From Janthinobacterium sp051380875 (GTDB taxonomy: Bacteria; Pseudomonadota; Gammaproteobacteria; Burkholderiales; Burkholderiaceae_D): a stretch of 64,000 nt of DNA. The stretch spans positions 1-64,000 of the forward strand of contig NZ_JBNYXW010000018.1 in assembly GCF_051380875.1 (NCBI RefSeq). Direction: 5' to 3'. The notes under the pieces are model-generated. The model saw only the letters and a program-made list of their open reading frames with translations, did no database searches and had not been told where the DNA came from. Shown here piece after piece: positions 17,903 through 26,175 of this stretch (position 1 is its first letter; each line of letters begins with the position of its first letter). Both the position numbers and the translations under genes were made by a program.

Positions 17903-19099
17903 CTAATTGCGGAACAGTACCGATTCGCGGTTGAACCACCAGCGGCACAGTGCCAGCAGGGCGCCCGCGATCACCGTGGTCGAGGCCAGGATCACGCCAA
18001 ACATGCGGTAGTCCATGGTGCCCTTGACCAGTTCCTTCATGGCCAGCGAGACATTGGTCAGCGGCACCATGGCCCAGATCCAGTTCAGCTCGACGCCGGG
18101 CAGCATCGCCGCCACCGTGGGCAGGATGACAAACAGCATCAGCGGCGTGATCATGCCGGCCGCTTCCTTGTAGCTTTTCGCGTAGATCGAGATCGACAGC
18201 AGCAGCGAGGCGAAGATGGCGGCCGTCGGCACCAGCATCAGCGTCACCATGGCCAGGTCGGGCAAGCCGATGCTGCGCACCATGACGGCCATGTGGCCTT
18301 CCAGCGAACTGCCGAAAATGGCCAGCAGCGCGCCCATGCTGCCCACCATCAGCACGGCCGATGTCATGCCCACGGTAAACAGCACGAGGAACTTGGCCAG
18401 CACGATGGCGCTGCGCGGCACGGGCGCCAGCAGCAGCGTTTCCAGCGTGCCCCGCTCCTTTTCGCCCGCGCCCAGGTCGATGGCCGGATACATGGCTGCC
18501 GTCAGGCACACCATCAACAGCAGATACGGCAGCATGCCGCCGATGATGGCGCCCATTTGCTCGCGCTCGTTGGCCGTCGATTGCTTGTCGAGCACGATGG
18601 GATTGAGGGCGAACGCCAGCTGGGCAGGGCTCAAGTTCAGGGCCGACAGCGCCCCTTCGCGCAGCCCTGCGTTGTAGCTCTCGACGATCTCGCGCACCCT
18701 TTGATGGGTGACGTCGACCGTGCTGGCGCTGTTGTAATGCAGGGTGACCCTGGCTTGTTGATGTTGCTGCAGTGCATCTTCAAAATGCGGCGGGATGACC
18801 ACGGCAAACTTGATGCTGTCGTCGCCGATGGCGCGGCGGATCTCCGCCTCGCTGGCCAGCGGCACTTCGCGCAAGTTGTGCTGCTGCGCAAAACGCGCGC
18901 TCAGGCCCGGCGAATGGTCCTTGCCGAACAGGGCATAGCGCATTTCCGCCGTCTTGGCGTTCTTGAACATATTGCTTGAGACATAAGCAAAGCCGCCAAA
19001 GATCAGCGGCATGGCAAAGATGGGAATGAGTATGGTGAAGATCAGCGTCTTGCGGTCGCGCGTCAGTTCCAGCAGCTCTTTCAGGTAAATGGTCCACAT
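17903..19099 (-). CDS. ABC-2 family transporter permease (NatB-like)
   Basis: A 398-residue integral membrane protein. The first helix (TLIFTILIPIFAMPLIFGGFAYV, near 19-41) is followed by a long soluble loop (~45-220) and then about five hydrophobic helices, the ABC2_membrane_3 layout of NatB-type exporters. NatB is the sodium-export permease of Bacillus; the substrate here is not shown. Its start lies 4 bp after the stop of the ATPase gene at 19103-19882, so the two are one transcription unit and should form one transporter. A GERGT motif (EKERGTLETLLL) in the middle is typical of this permease class. Confidence 0.9.
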   Translation of the reverse strand: MWTIYLKELLELTRDRKTLIFTILIPIFAMPLIFGGFAYVSSNMFKNAKTAEMRYALFGKDHSPGLSARFAQQHNLREVPLASEAEIRRAIGDDSIKFAVVIPPHFEDALQQHQQARVTLHYNSASTVDVTHQRVREIVESYNAGLREGALSALNLSPAQLAFALNPIVLDKQSTANEREQMGAIIGGMLPYLLLMVCLTAAMYPAIDLGAGEKERGTLETLLLAPVPRSAIVLAKFLVLFTVGMTSAVLMVGSMGALLAIFGSSLEGHMAVMVRSIGLPDLAMVTLMLVPTAAIFASLLLSISIYAKSYKEAAGMITPLMLFVILPTVAAMLPGVELNWIWAMVPLTNVSLAMKELVKGTMDYRMFGVILASTTVIAGALLALCRWWFNRESVLFRN

Positions 19100-19102
19100 G
19101 GC

Positions 19103-19882
19103 TCAGGCTCCCTGGTTGATGACGCTGACAAAGGCGTCGTACAGATCGGCACTGCCGCCCAGATGGCGCAGTTCGTCGACCGTGCCGTTGAAGGCGGTGG
19201 TGCCGCGGTTGATGATGCAGACCCGGTCGCACAGCTTTTCCACCTCGTGCAGGTGGTGCGTGGAGAAAATCAGCGGCACGCGCAGCGCCTTGTAGCTGGC
19301 GATGAAGTCGAGCAGGATCTTGGCCGACATCACGTCGAGGCCCGTGGTCGGCTCGTCGAGGATCACCACTTGCGGCTCATGCACGACGGTGCGGGCGATC
19401 GCGCACTTCTGTTTCATGCCGGTTGACAATTGATCTGCCCGCTTGCCGCCATATTCTTCCATCTGCAGCAGGGCGAACAGCTCGTCGCAGCGACGTTTCA
19501 GCCTGTCGGCGGGCATGCCGTGCAGGCGGCCAAAATATTCCACGTTCTCGCGCGCCGTCAGGCGGCCATATAGTCCCGTCGAGCCGGACAGGAAGCCGAT
19601 GCTCTGGCGCGCCACCAGCGGTTGCTGCAAGACATCGACGCCATTTACCAGGGCGCTGCCCGCGTCAGCCTGCAAGGCCGTCGACAGCAGGCGCAAGGTG
19701 GTCGTCTTGCCGGCGCCATTCGGACCCAGCAGGCCCAGCACTTCGCCGGGAGCGCAGCTGAAACTGACGTCGCGCACGGCGTGAAACCAGCCGTCATGCT
19801 CGCGGGGATCGCTGACGTGCACGCCCTTGCCCTTGTGGGACGGCATGCGGAAACGTTTTGCCAGGTGCTTGACTTCAATCAT
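19103..19882 (-). CDS. ABC transporter ATP-binding protein (NatA-like)
   Basis: A 259-residue ATPase that pairs with the NatB-like permease. It opens MIEVKHLAKRF and carries a loop containing HDGWFHAVRDVSF. Walker A is GPNGAGKTT, the signature is LSTGMKQKCAIARTV, Walker B is VVILDEPTTGLDV, and STHHLHE is the H-loop. The ATG at 19882 has GGA eight bases upstream and yields the standard family N-terminus; an ATG three codons earlier (19891) is possible. It is the first gene of a two-gene operon, divergent from the hypothetical gene at 20053. Confidence 0.93.
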   Translation of the reverse strand: MIEVKHLAKRFRMPSHKGKGVHVSDPREHDGWFHAVRDVSFSCAPGEVLGLLGPNGAGKTTTLRLLSTALQADAGSALVNGVDVLQQPLVARQSIGFLSGSTGLYGRLTARENVEYFGRLHGMPADRLKRRCDELFALLQMEEYGGKRADQLSTGMKQKCAIARTVVHEPQVVILDEPTTGLDVMSAKILLDFIASYKALRVPLIFSTHHLHEVEKLCDRVCIINRGTTAFNGTVDELRHLGGSADLYDAFVSVINQGA

Positions 19883-20052
19883 GTGCGTCATCCATTCGTC
19901 AGGGAGAACTAGGGTAGCATGTAAAAAATGTAACTTGCAAGGTGGAAATGTTGCGTGTTCTATTGAAAAAAACAGCGTCTTGATGCAAGCTGCCCGGAAT
20001 GGTCCCGCTGCGGGCCGCAAGCAGGCCCATAAATGGGGGACAAGAGGAATCC

Positions 20053-20487
20053 ATGCAGAAATCGATCGATCAGGCGACGCAGGACAAGGTACTGGCCGTG
20101 GCGCGCGCCGGCATGACCAGTGCCGAAGCCATCGGCTATTTCCGCGTCAGCCTGGGCCTGTACTACCTGGCCGGCCTGATGACGAATGAAGAGCTCGACT
20201 TCCAGCAGATCGATGCGCGCTACAACCGCTTTATCTACCATTCGCTCGGTGGCGGGCACAGCATTGCCAGCGTGCTGCAATTCATGAGTGGCGAGAAAGT
20301 CTTGCGCGTGCTGCAATCGGAGCGCTTCCTCGCCGCGTTTGCCCTGCATTGCCCGGAGATTCCCGTCGACAGTATTTTCTTCCTGATTTCACTCAACCTG
20401 GGCGTGGCGAAAAGCCTGTCCGGCCTCGATGCCATCGGTCCCGTGGTGGACTGGATCGAGCAGGAAAAAGCGCGCACAAGTCAATAA
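20053..20487 (+). CDS. Hypothetical protein, 144 residues
   Basis: A soluble, mostly helical protein that I do not recognise. It starts MQKSIDQATQDKVLAVARAG, reads IGYFRVSLGLYYLAGLMTNEELD in the middle, and ends in a charged tail (DWIEQEKARTSQ). No signal peptide is present; two moderately hydrophobic stretches (LYYLAGLM, FFLISLNLG) look like buried helices rather than membrane spans. The start at 20053 has GAGGAATCC directly before the ATG. It lies 87 bp upstream of coq7 and is divergent from the ABC operon. Confidence 0.75.
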   Translation: MQKSIDQATQDKVLAVARAGMTSAEAIGYFRVSLGLYYLAGLMTNEELDFQQIDARYNRFIYHSLGGGHSIASVLQFMSGEKVLRVLQSERFLAAFALHCPEIPVDSIFFLISLNLGVAKSLSGLDAIGPVVDWIEQEKARTSQ

Positions 20488-20574
20488 AGCCCCGTTCGCC
20501 CCGCGCGCGGCGTGAGTACGCCTGGCCGCTATCGTCCTATAATTCATGTTTTCCTATTCAAGAGCATAGCCACG

Positions 20575-21219
20575 ATGAGCGCGAACCGTTACCTTGACCC
20601 CCTGGATCGTTTGATTGTTGGCGCCGACAAGGCCCTGCGCGTCATGGCGGGCGTGGCGTCCGCTTCGCGCCCTTCGCCGGCCGCGCATGCGCCCGATGCG
20701 CAGCTGAGCCCGGCCGAACAGCGCCACAGCGCCGGTTTGATGCGCGTCAACCATGTTGGTGAAGTGTGCGCCCAAGCCCTGTACAACTCGCAGGCGCGCC
20801 ATGCGCACAGCCCGGCCATCCGCGCCCAGTTCGATGAGGCGGGACGCGACGAGGAAGACCACCTGGCCTGGACGGCGCAGCGCCTGACGGAGCTGGGTTC
20901 GCATCTGAGCCTGCTCAACCCCCTGTGGTATGCCGGTTCGTTCGCGTTGGGCACCATCGCCGCGCGCATGGGCGACGGCCGCAGCCTGGGTTTCGTGGTG
21001 GAAACGGAGCGCCAGGTGGAAGCGCACCTGGCCAGCCACCTGGAAGAATTGCCGCCGCAAGACGCCAAGTCGCGCGCCATCGTGAAACAAATGGCCATCG
21101 ACGAGGTCGAGCATGGCGCCGCCGCGCAGCGGCTGGGCGCCATCGAGACCCCGGCGCCCGTCAAGGCGCTGATGGGCCTGATGGGCAAGGTCATGACCAA
21201 GACGGCCTACTACATATAA
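20575..21219 (+). CDS. coq7: 2-polyprenyl-3-methyl-6-methoxy-1,4-benzoquinone monooxygenase (Coq7)
   Basis: A 214-residue ferritin-like di-iron hydroxylase that carries out the penultimate step of ubiquinone biosynthesis, oxidising demethoxyubiquinone. The iron-binding pattern is visible as MRVNHVGEVCAQALY, the EEDHLAW helix, ETERQVEAHL and IDEVEHGAAA. The ~55-residue N-terminal extension before the first ligand helix is usual in betaproteobacteria. The ATG at 20575 is preceded by a TATAAT at 20538-20543, a likely -10. It is convergent with the osmC-family gene, with only 7 bp between stops. Confidence 0.95.
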   Translation: MSANRYLDPLDRLIVGADKALRVMAGVASASRPSPAAHAPDAQLSPAEQRHSAGLMRVNHVGEVCAQALYNSQARHAHSPAIRAQFDEAGRDEEDHLAWTAQRLTELGSHLSLLNPLWYAGSFALGTIAARMGDGRSLGFVVETERQVEAHLASHLEELPPQDAKSRAIVKQMAIDEVEHGAAAQRLGAIETPAPVKALMGLMGKVMTKTAYYI

Positions 21220-21226
21220 AAACGCC

Positions 21227-21649
21227 TTACTCTTCGATGATTTCGAAGGAATGCGTAATCTCTGCCGTTTTCGCCAGCATGATCGATGCCGAGCAATATT
21301 TGTCGTGCGACAGGGCCACGGCGCGTTCCACGGCCGTCGGTTTCAAGGCCTTGCCGCGCACCGTGAAGTGGAAGTGGATCTTGGTAAACACTTTCGGATC
21401 GGTCTCGGCGCGGTCGGCCTTAAGGGTCACTTCGCAGCCTTTGATGTCTTCGCGTCCGCGTTTCAGGATCAGCACCACGTCATAGGCGGTGCAGCCGCCC
21501 GTGCCCAGCAAGACCATTTCCATGGGGCGCGGCGCCAGGTTGTGGCCGCCGCCGTCGGGCGCGCCATCCATGGCCACCAGGTGGCCGGAACCGGTTTCTG
21601 CCCGAAAACTCATGCCCGACGGGCCATTCCAGCTAACTTTGCATTCCAT
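21227..21649 (-). CDS. OsmC family protein
   Basis: A 140-residue protein of the OsmC/Ohr fold, small thiol peroxidases acting on organic hydroperoxides. The two family cysteines lie in LGTGGCTAYDVVLIL and DKYCSASIMLAK. The type is the YhfA-like branch (MECKVSWNGPSGMSF start) rather than Ohr, so the substrate is uncertain. The start at 21649 has GGAGAGTACG just before the ATG; the longer upstream frame has no family similarity. It is convergent with coq7 and divergent from the rplM promoter region. Confidence 0.88.
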   Translation of the reverse strand: MECKVSWNGPSGMSFRAETGSGHLVAMDGAPDGGGHNLAPRPMEMVLLGTGGCTAYDVVLILKRGREDIKGCEVTLKADRAETDPKVFTKIHFHFTVRGKALKPTAVERAVALSHDKYCSASIMLAKTAEITHSFEIIEE

Positions 21650-21743
21650 CGTACTCTCCGAAAATTGTAAGCGTTTTGTATTGTAATAGAGGAATGCCCG
21701 TCCATGTGCCGCCCGCCGGGCCACAGCTCGCCCGGATTGCGGC

Positions 21744-21773
21744 TTGACGCAGCATGGCAAAGCCGCTTATACT
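21744..21773 (+). promoter_or_regulatory. Sigma-70 type promoter for rplM-rpsI
   Basis: TTGACG (21744-21749) and TATACT (21768-21773) are separated by 18 bp, a near-consensus pair. It would start transcription about 95 bases upstream of rplM. The transcribed leader is short. Confidence 0.7.
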
Positions 21774-21874
21774 TGTCGGCTTTCCGTTCGCTCAGGAAAA
21801 GTAAATAAGGCAGAGTCCGCATGGCAATATCGGCGGAACCACCATTTGAGCGTGTAATCTATTAGGAAGTCAAC

Positions 21875-22303
21875 ATGAAAACATTTTCCGCTAAAGGACA
21901 TGAAGTCCAGCGCGATTGGTTCGTGGTTGACGCGACGGACAAAGTCCTCGGACGTGTTGCCAGCGAAGTGGCACTCCGACTGCGCGGCAAACACAAACCA
22001 GAATTTACTCCTCACGTCGATACCGGCGACTTTATCGTCGTCATCAACGCAGGCAAACTGCGTGTGACCGGTACCAAAGCTACTGAGAAAATTTACTACC
22101 GTCACTCTGGCTATCCAGGCGGCATCTACGAAACCAACTTCCAGAAAATGCAACAGCGTTTTCCAGGTCGCGCGCTTGAGAAAGCGGTCAAGGGCATGTT
22201 GCCTAAAGGCCCACTCGGCTACGCAATGATCAAGAAGCTGAAAGTGTACGCGGAAGGTTCCCATCCGCACGCTGCTCAGCAACCTAAAGCACTTGTTCTC
22301 TAA
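21875..22303 (+). CDS. rplM: 50S ribosomal protein L13
   Basis: A 142-residue large-subunit ribosomal protein that acts early in 50S assembly. It opens MKTFSAKGHEVQRDWFVVDATDKVLGR and contains GKHKPEFTPHVDTGDFIVVINA and AVKGMLPKGPLGYAMIKKLKVY, as expected. A TAGGAAGTCAAC sequence precedes the ATG. The codons are those of a highly expressed gene (many CGT, AAA, GTT), unlike the G/C-ending usage around it. It forms a two-gene operon with rpsI, as in most bacteria. Confidence 0.98.
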   Translation: MKTFSAKGHEVQRDWFVVDATDKVLGRVASEVALRLRGKHKPEFTPHVDTGDFIVVINAGKLRVTGTKATEKIYYRHSGYPGGIYETNFQKMQQRFPGRALEKAVKGMLPKGPLGYAMIKKLKVYAEGSHPHAAQQPKALVL

Positions 22304-22312
22304 GGAACTGAC

Positions 22313-22705
22313 ATGATCGGTAATTACAATTATGGAACCGGCCGTCGCAAAAGTGCAGTGGCTCGGGTTTTTATCAAAGTTGGCACAGGCTTGATCGTTG
22401 TTAACGGCAAACCAGCGAACGAATACTTTTCGCGCGAAACAGGTCTGATGGTCATTCGTCAACCACTGGAACTGACCGGCAATGTCGAGCGTTTCGACAT
22501 CAAAGTCAACGTCCATGGCGGCGGTGAGTCGGGCCAGGCTGGTGCAGTTCGTCACGGCATCACCCGCGCTCTGATCGACTACGATGCAGCGTTGAAACCG
22601 GAACTGGCGAAAGCCGGCTTCGTGACCCGCGATGCACGTGAAGTCGAGCGTAAAAAAGTTGGTCTGCGCAAAGCACGTCGCGCAAAGCAATTCTCGAAGC
22701 GTTAA
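22313..22705 (+). CDS. rpsI: 30S ribosomal protein S9
   Basis: A 130-residue small-subunit protein whose C-terminal tail reaches the P-site tRNA. The sequence begins MIGNYNYGTGRRKSAVARVF and ends in the expected basic tail KKVGLRKARRAKQFSKR. It starts 9 bp after the rplM stop, with AAGGAACTGAC before the ATG. Codon use is biased for high expression, as in rplM. A strong terminator follows. Confidence 0.98.
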   Translation: MIGNYNYGTGRRKSAVARVFIKVGTGLIVVNGKPANEYFSRETGLMVIRQPLELTGNVERFDIKVNVHGGGESGQAGAVRHGITRALIDYDAALKPELAKAGFVTRDAREVERKKVGLRKARRAKQFSKR

Positions 22706-22740
22706 TTTTTACGCTGCAGCATCTTTATGGTGCTGTGCGA

Positions 22741-22774
22741 AAAGCCGCTGGACTTCGGTCTGGCGGCTTTTTTG
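22741..22774 (+). terminator. Rho-independent terminator after rpsI
   Basis: AAAAGCCGC (22741-22749) pairs with GCGGCTTTT (22764-22772). Inside, GAC-TTCG-GTC forms a stable UUCG tetraloop hairpin, with a TG/TG mismatch between the two stems. A T-run reaches 22774. Confidence 0.88.
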
Positions 22775-22892
22775 CATTTCAGCGTGACTCTGCGTTGCGC
22801 TGTAAAATACGCGGAAAACCCCGAGGGGGAGTTTCGCAAGTTCCCTGCAATTCCCCATTCATCTGTTATTAATATATACACAAGGAAAGAAC

Positions 22893-23930
22893 ATGATCAA
22901 AGTTGGCATCGTCGGCGGCACTGGATACACGGGCGTGGAATTGCTGCGCCTGTTGGCAACCCATCCGGATGTCGAGTTGACGGCGATTACTTCGCGCAAG
23001 GAAGATGGCTTGCCCGTTGCTGACATGTATCCTTCCCTGCGTGGCCACGTGAAACTGGCGTTTTCCTCGCCGGACAAGGCCAATCTGGCGCAGTGCGATG
23101 TGGTATTTTTTGCTACGCCGCATGGTGTTGCAATGGCGCAAGCCCCGGCCCTGCTGGCCGCCGGCGTGAAAGTGATCGACCTGGCCGCCGACTTCCGCCT
23201 GAAAGACCAGGCCAAGTTCGAGCAGTGGTACAAAATTCCCCACACGGCGCCCGAGTTGATCGCCCAAGCCGTCTATGGCTTGCCGGAACTGAACCGTGAA
23301 GACATCAAGCAGGCCAGCCTGATCGCCAACCCAGGCTGCTATCCGACCACCATGCAGCTGGGCTTTTACCCGCTGCTGAAAGCGGGCCTGGTCAACGCGG
23401 GCGGCTTGATCGCCGACTGCAAGTCGGGCGTGTCCGGCGCCGGCCGCAAGGCGGAAATCGGCATTTTGTTCTCGGAAAGCAGCGACAGCTTCAAGGCCTA
23501 TGGCGTGGCTGGCCACCGCCACCTGCCGGAAACGACGGCGCAGCTGCAACGATTCACGGAGGATAAAGTCGCGCTGACCTTCACGCCGCACTTGGTGCCG
23601 ATGATACGCGGCATGCATTCGACCCTGTACGCGCAGCTGAACAAGGAGGTGAGCAATGAAGCATTGCAAGCCTTGTTCGAAGAGCAATACAAGGACGAGC
23701 CTTTCGTCGACGTGATGCCATTCGGCTCGCACCCGGAAACGCGTTCCACGCGCGGCTCGAACATGCTGCGCCTGGCCGTGCACCGTCCCGAAGGCGGCAA
23801 CACCGTCATCGTTCTGGTGGTGCAGGATAACCTGGTCAAGGGCGCGTCCGGCCAGGCCGTGCAGTGCATGAACTTGATGTTTGGCTTGAAAGAAACGGCC
23901 GGTTTGCAACATATCGCCCTGCTGCCGTAA
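22893..23930 (+). CDS. argC: N-acetyl-gamma-glutamyl-phosphate reductase
   Basis: A 345-residue NADPH-dependent enzyme of arginine biosynthesis that reduces N-acetylglutamyl phosphate to the semialdehyde. The Rossmann motif GIVGGTGYTGVELLRLL opens the protein and the catalytic Cys lies in NPGCYPTTMQLG. The conserved GKSGVSGAGRK-type loop appears as CKSGVSGAGRKAE, and HRHLPET follows. AAGGAAAGAAC precedes the ATG. It stands alone, not beside other arg genes, as is common in Burkholderiales. A stem without a T-run follows. Confidence 0.97.
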   Translation: MIKVGIVGGTGYTGVELLRLLATHPDVELTAITSRKEDGLPVADMYPSLRGHVKLAFSSPDKANLAQCDVVFFATPHGVAMAQAPALLAAGVKVIDLAADFRLKDQAKFEQWYKIPHTAPELIAQAVYGLPELNREDIKQASLIANPGCYPTTMQLGFYPLLKAGLVNAGGLIADCKSGVSGAGRKAEIGILFSESSDSFKAYGVAGHRHLPETTAQLQRFTEDKVALTFTPHLVPMIRGMHSTLYAQLNKEVSNEALQALFEEQYKDEPFVDVMPFGSHPETRSTRGSNMLRLAVHRPEGGNTVIVLVVQDNLVKGASGQAVQCMNLMFGLKETAGLQHIALLP

Positions 23931-23937
23931 ATATACG

Positions 23938-23965
23938 CAGGTCCGGCGCCTTTCTGCCGGACCTG
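23938..23965 (+). terminator. Hairpin after argC
   Basis: CAGGTCCGGC (23938-23947) pairs perfectly with GCCGGACCTG (23956-23965) around GCCTTTCT. It starts 8 bp after the argC stop. It lacks a T-run, so termination would be weak or Rho-assisted. Confidence 0.5.
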
Positions 23966-24006
23966 TGATAAATTGGACTGCCACGTACACCGAAAGGATG
24001 GCGTTC

Positions 24007-24396
24007 ATGTTCGAGCGCAATGCGAAAAGCCCCATCGATACCCTGATCGGCGCCTCGACGCGCATCGAGGGCGACTTGCTGTTTTGCGGCGGCTTGCGCA
24101 TCGATGGCCATGTGCGCGGCAACGTCACGGGCGAGCCGGGCGAGCCCACGTATGTGGTGCTGGGCGAGGCAGGGCGCATCGATGGCGAGGTGCGCTGCTC
24201 GTGCCTGGTCGTCAGCGGCGAGATCAACGGCCCCGTGTATGTGTCCGAAATGCTTGAAATCCAGCCCAAGGCCCGTATTGTGGGCGAGGTGTACTACAAG
24301 GTGCTGGAAATGCACAGCGGCGCGCTGGTGCAGGGCAAGCTCAGCCGCCATGACAGCGCCGACCCCGTGCTGCACCTGGCTGTATCGGAAATGTGA
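24007..24396 (+). CDS. Bactofilin family protein
   Basis: A 129-residue polymer-forming cytoskeletal protein (DUF583 family) thought to shape cell-wall synthesis. It shows the family's short beta-helical repeats rich in G, V and I: IDTLIGASTRIEGDLLF, LRIDGHVRGNV, GRIDGEVRC, LVVSGEINGPVYV and ARIVGEVYYKVLEM. Repeats of ~18 residues and flexible termini match bactofilins. The start at 24007 (MFERNAKSP) has AAGGA 9 nt upstream; an ATG three codons earlier overlaps that site and is less likely. It lies in a region with other wall genes (anmK, M23 peptidase). Confidence 0.9.
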   Translation: MFERNAKSPIDTLIGASTRIEGDLLFCGGLRIDGHVRGNVTGEPGEPTYVVLGEAGRIDGEVRCSCLVVSGEINGPVYVSEMLEIQPKARIVGEVYYKVLEMHSGALVQGKLSRHDSADPVLHLAVSEM

Positions 24397-24494
24397 TCCA
24401 GAACAACAGTGGTGAGCGGCAGCAAGGCTGGCCAGAGCGCGACTTGCGCCAACAGTCTATAATGAGTTAATGTTTTCTAGTAGGAGTGTCTGAT

Positions 24495-24857
24495 ATGAAT
24501 GCCGTCGCTGAAATGCAAGATGTGATCCCTTCACCCATTATCTTTACCGATAGCGCCGCCGAAAAAGTCGCGCAGTTGATCGAAGAAGAAGGCAATCCCG
24601 ACCTGAAATTGCGCGTTTTCGTGCAAGGTGGCGGCTGCTCGGGTTTCCAGTATGGCTTCACCTTCGACGAAATCGTCAATGAAGATGACACCACCATGGT
24701 CAAGAACGGCGTCCAGCTGTTGATCGACTCCATGAGCTACCAGTACCTGGTCGGCGCGGAAATCGACTACAAGGATGACCTGGAAGGCGCGCAATTCGTG
24801 ATCAAGAATCCAACAGCGACTTCTACCTGCGGTTGCGGTTCCTCCTTCTCCGTCTAA
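24495..24857 (+). CDS. erpA: Iron-sulfur cluster insertion protein ErpA
   Basis: A 120-residue A-type Fe-S carrier that passes 4Fe-4S clusters to target apoproteins, including isoprenoid enzymes. The three cluster cysteines are in VQGGGCSGFQYGF and the C-terminal CGCGSSFSV. The ATG at 24495 has AGGAG eight bases upstream; a GTG three codons earlier is possible but poorly placed. A TATAAT at 24458-24463 may be its -10. It is convergent with anmK and separated by a strong terminator. Confidence 0.96.
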   Translation: MNAVAEMQDVIPSPIIFTDSAAEKVAQLIEEEGNPDLKLRVFVQGGGCSGFQYGFTFDEIVNEDDTTMVKNGVQLLIDSMSYQYLVGAEIDYKDDLEGAQFVIKNPTATSTCGCGSSFSV

Positions 24858-24878
24858 TAACAGGCTGAGCAGGTAAGA

Positions 24879-24905
24879 AAATAGCGGATCATCGATCCGC
24901 TATTT
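24879..24905. terminator. Bidirectional terminator between erpA and anmK
   Basis: AAATAGCGGATC (24879-24890) pairs perfectly with GATCCGCTATTT (24894-24905) around ATC. The 12-bp stem with AT-rich ends lies between two convergent genes and can serve both. Confidence 0.8.
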
Positions 24906-24930
24906 GTGTTTCTGGAACAGTTGTTCCTTT

Positions 24931-26034
24931 TCAGCGCGGGTATAGCGCGCCCAGTACTCTTAAACCCGCAGCGCCCGTCACGGCTGGCAAGTTGCCCGGT
25001 TTGCGCTGCATGAAGCGCCAGGCCAGCCAGGCGAATGCCAGCGCCTCGACCTGGCTGGGCGCCACGCCCAACGCTTGCGTTGACGCTACCGTCATGCCCG
25101 GCAATTCACGGGCCAGCGCCGCCATCAGGCTGGCGTTCTGCGCGCCGCCGCCACACACATACACTGTTTCCGCTTGCGCCCCGTCGCGCACGATGGCGTG
25201 CGCCAGGCTGGCGGCCGTCAGCTGCGTCAGGGTCGCCTGCACGTCGGCAGGCTGGGCGCCAGGGTGGCTGACCAGCTTGCCGGCCAGCCAGTCGGCATGG
25301 AACAGATCGCGCCCCGTGCTTTTCGGCGCCGCTAATCCAAAGTAGGGTTCATTCAGCATTTCTGCCAGCAGGGCAGGGATGACCTTGCCAGTGGCGGCCC
25401 AGGCGCCATCGGCGTCATACGGCTGGCCCTGGTGCTGCAAGACCCAGCCATCCATCAGCGCATTGCCAGGGCCAGTGTCGTAACCGGTGACGCTGCCGTC
25501 CGCGTGCAGCACGCTGATATTGCTGATGCCACCGATATTGGCCAGTACGCGCGTGTGGCCCGGCAGATTGAAAATGGCTTGATGAAAGGCCGGCACCAGC
25601 GGCGCGCCTTGCCCGCCGGCGGCGACGTCGCGGCTGCGCAAGTCGGCGATGACGTCGATGCCCGTCAGTTCGGCCAGCAGGGCCGGATTGTTCAGCTGGC
25701 GCGTAAAACCCAGCTCGGGGCGGTGGCGGATGGTCTGGCCGTGCGCACCGATGGCAGTAATGGCGTCGGCGCCGATGCCGGCGTTGTCCAGCAGCAAGTC
25801 GACGCAGTCGGCGTAATGGCGCACCAGTTGATTGGCGGCCAGCGCCTCGCGTTCGATTTCATTGTGTCCCGCGCCTTGCAATGCCATCAGGTCGGCGCGC
25901 AGGCTGGCGGGAAAGGCAATATACGCGTCGCCCAGGCTGCGCGTGCCACTGTGCGTGCCGTCGTCGGCAAAGTCGATCAGCGCGCCGTCGACGCCATCCA
26001 GGCTGGTGCCCGACATTAAACCGATATACAGCAT
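24931..26034 (-). CDS. anmK: Anhydro-N-acetylmuramic acid kinase
   Basis: A 367-residue cytoplasmic kinase of peptidoglycan recycling. It cleaves and phosphorylates 1,6-anhydro-MurNAc to MurNAc-6-phosphate. The hallmark N-terminus LYIGLMSGTSLDGVDGALID is present, along with the HGQTIRH loop, the NIGGISNISVL nucleotide-binding motif and DTGPGNALMD. The start at 26034 was chosen because it begins this hallmark directly; the upstream in-frame extension has no family similarity. The M23 peptidase gene lies upstream on the same strand, separated by a terminator, so a shared peptidoglycan theme is likely. Confidence 0.96.
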   Translation of the reverse strand: MLYIGLMSGTSLDGVDGALIDFADDGTHSGTRSLGDAYIAFPASLRADLMALQGAGHNEIEREALAANQLVRHYADCVDLLLDNAGIGADAITAIGAHGQTIRHRPELGFTRQLNNPALLAELTGIDVIADLRSRDVAAGGQGAPLVPAFHQAIFNLPGHTRVLANIGGISNISVLHADGSVTGYDTGPGNALMDGWVLQHQGQPYDADGAWAATGKVIPALLAEMLNEPYFGLAAPKSTGRDLFHADWLAGKLVSHPGAQPADVQATLTQLTAASLAHAIVRDGAQAETVYVCGGGAQNASLMAALARELPGMTVASTQALGVAPSQVEALAFAWLAWRFMQRKPGNLPAVTGAAGLRVLGALYPR

Positions 26035-26110
26035 GGGATTCCTTGAGAGCGGAAGAAGTAAGGCGCTTATTGTGCCGCATTTCCTCGCCTGCGACTCAGC
26101 GCGTTTGATC

Positions 26111-26151
26111 AAAAACAAAGGCACCGGCCATTTGCATGGGCGGTGCCTTTG
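26111..26151 (-). terminator. Terminator after the M23 peptidase gene
   Basis: On the minus strand CAAAGGCACCG pairs with CGGTGCCTTTG (plus coordinates 26116-26126 and 26141-26151), followed by a TTTTT run (26115-26111). It separates the peptidase gene from anmK downstream. Confidence 0.85.
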
Positions 26152-26175
26152 TTTGTTGCCCGAAGGCAGTGTTGC

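Noticed and set aside
21759..21783. AAAGCCG/CGGCTTT inverted repeat overlapping the rplM promoter, considered as an operator or terminator
   Set aside because: It overlaps the -10 element, is only 7 bp long and lacks a T-run beyond TTT; without conservation data it is not reported as a separate site.
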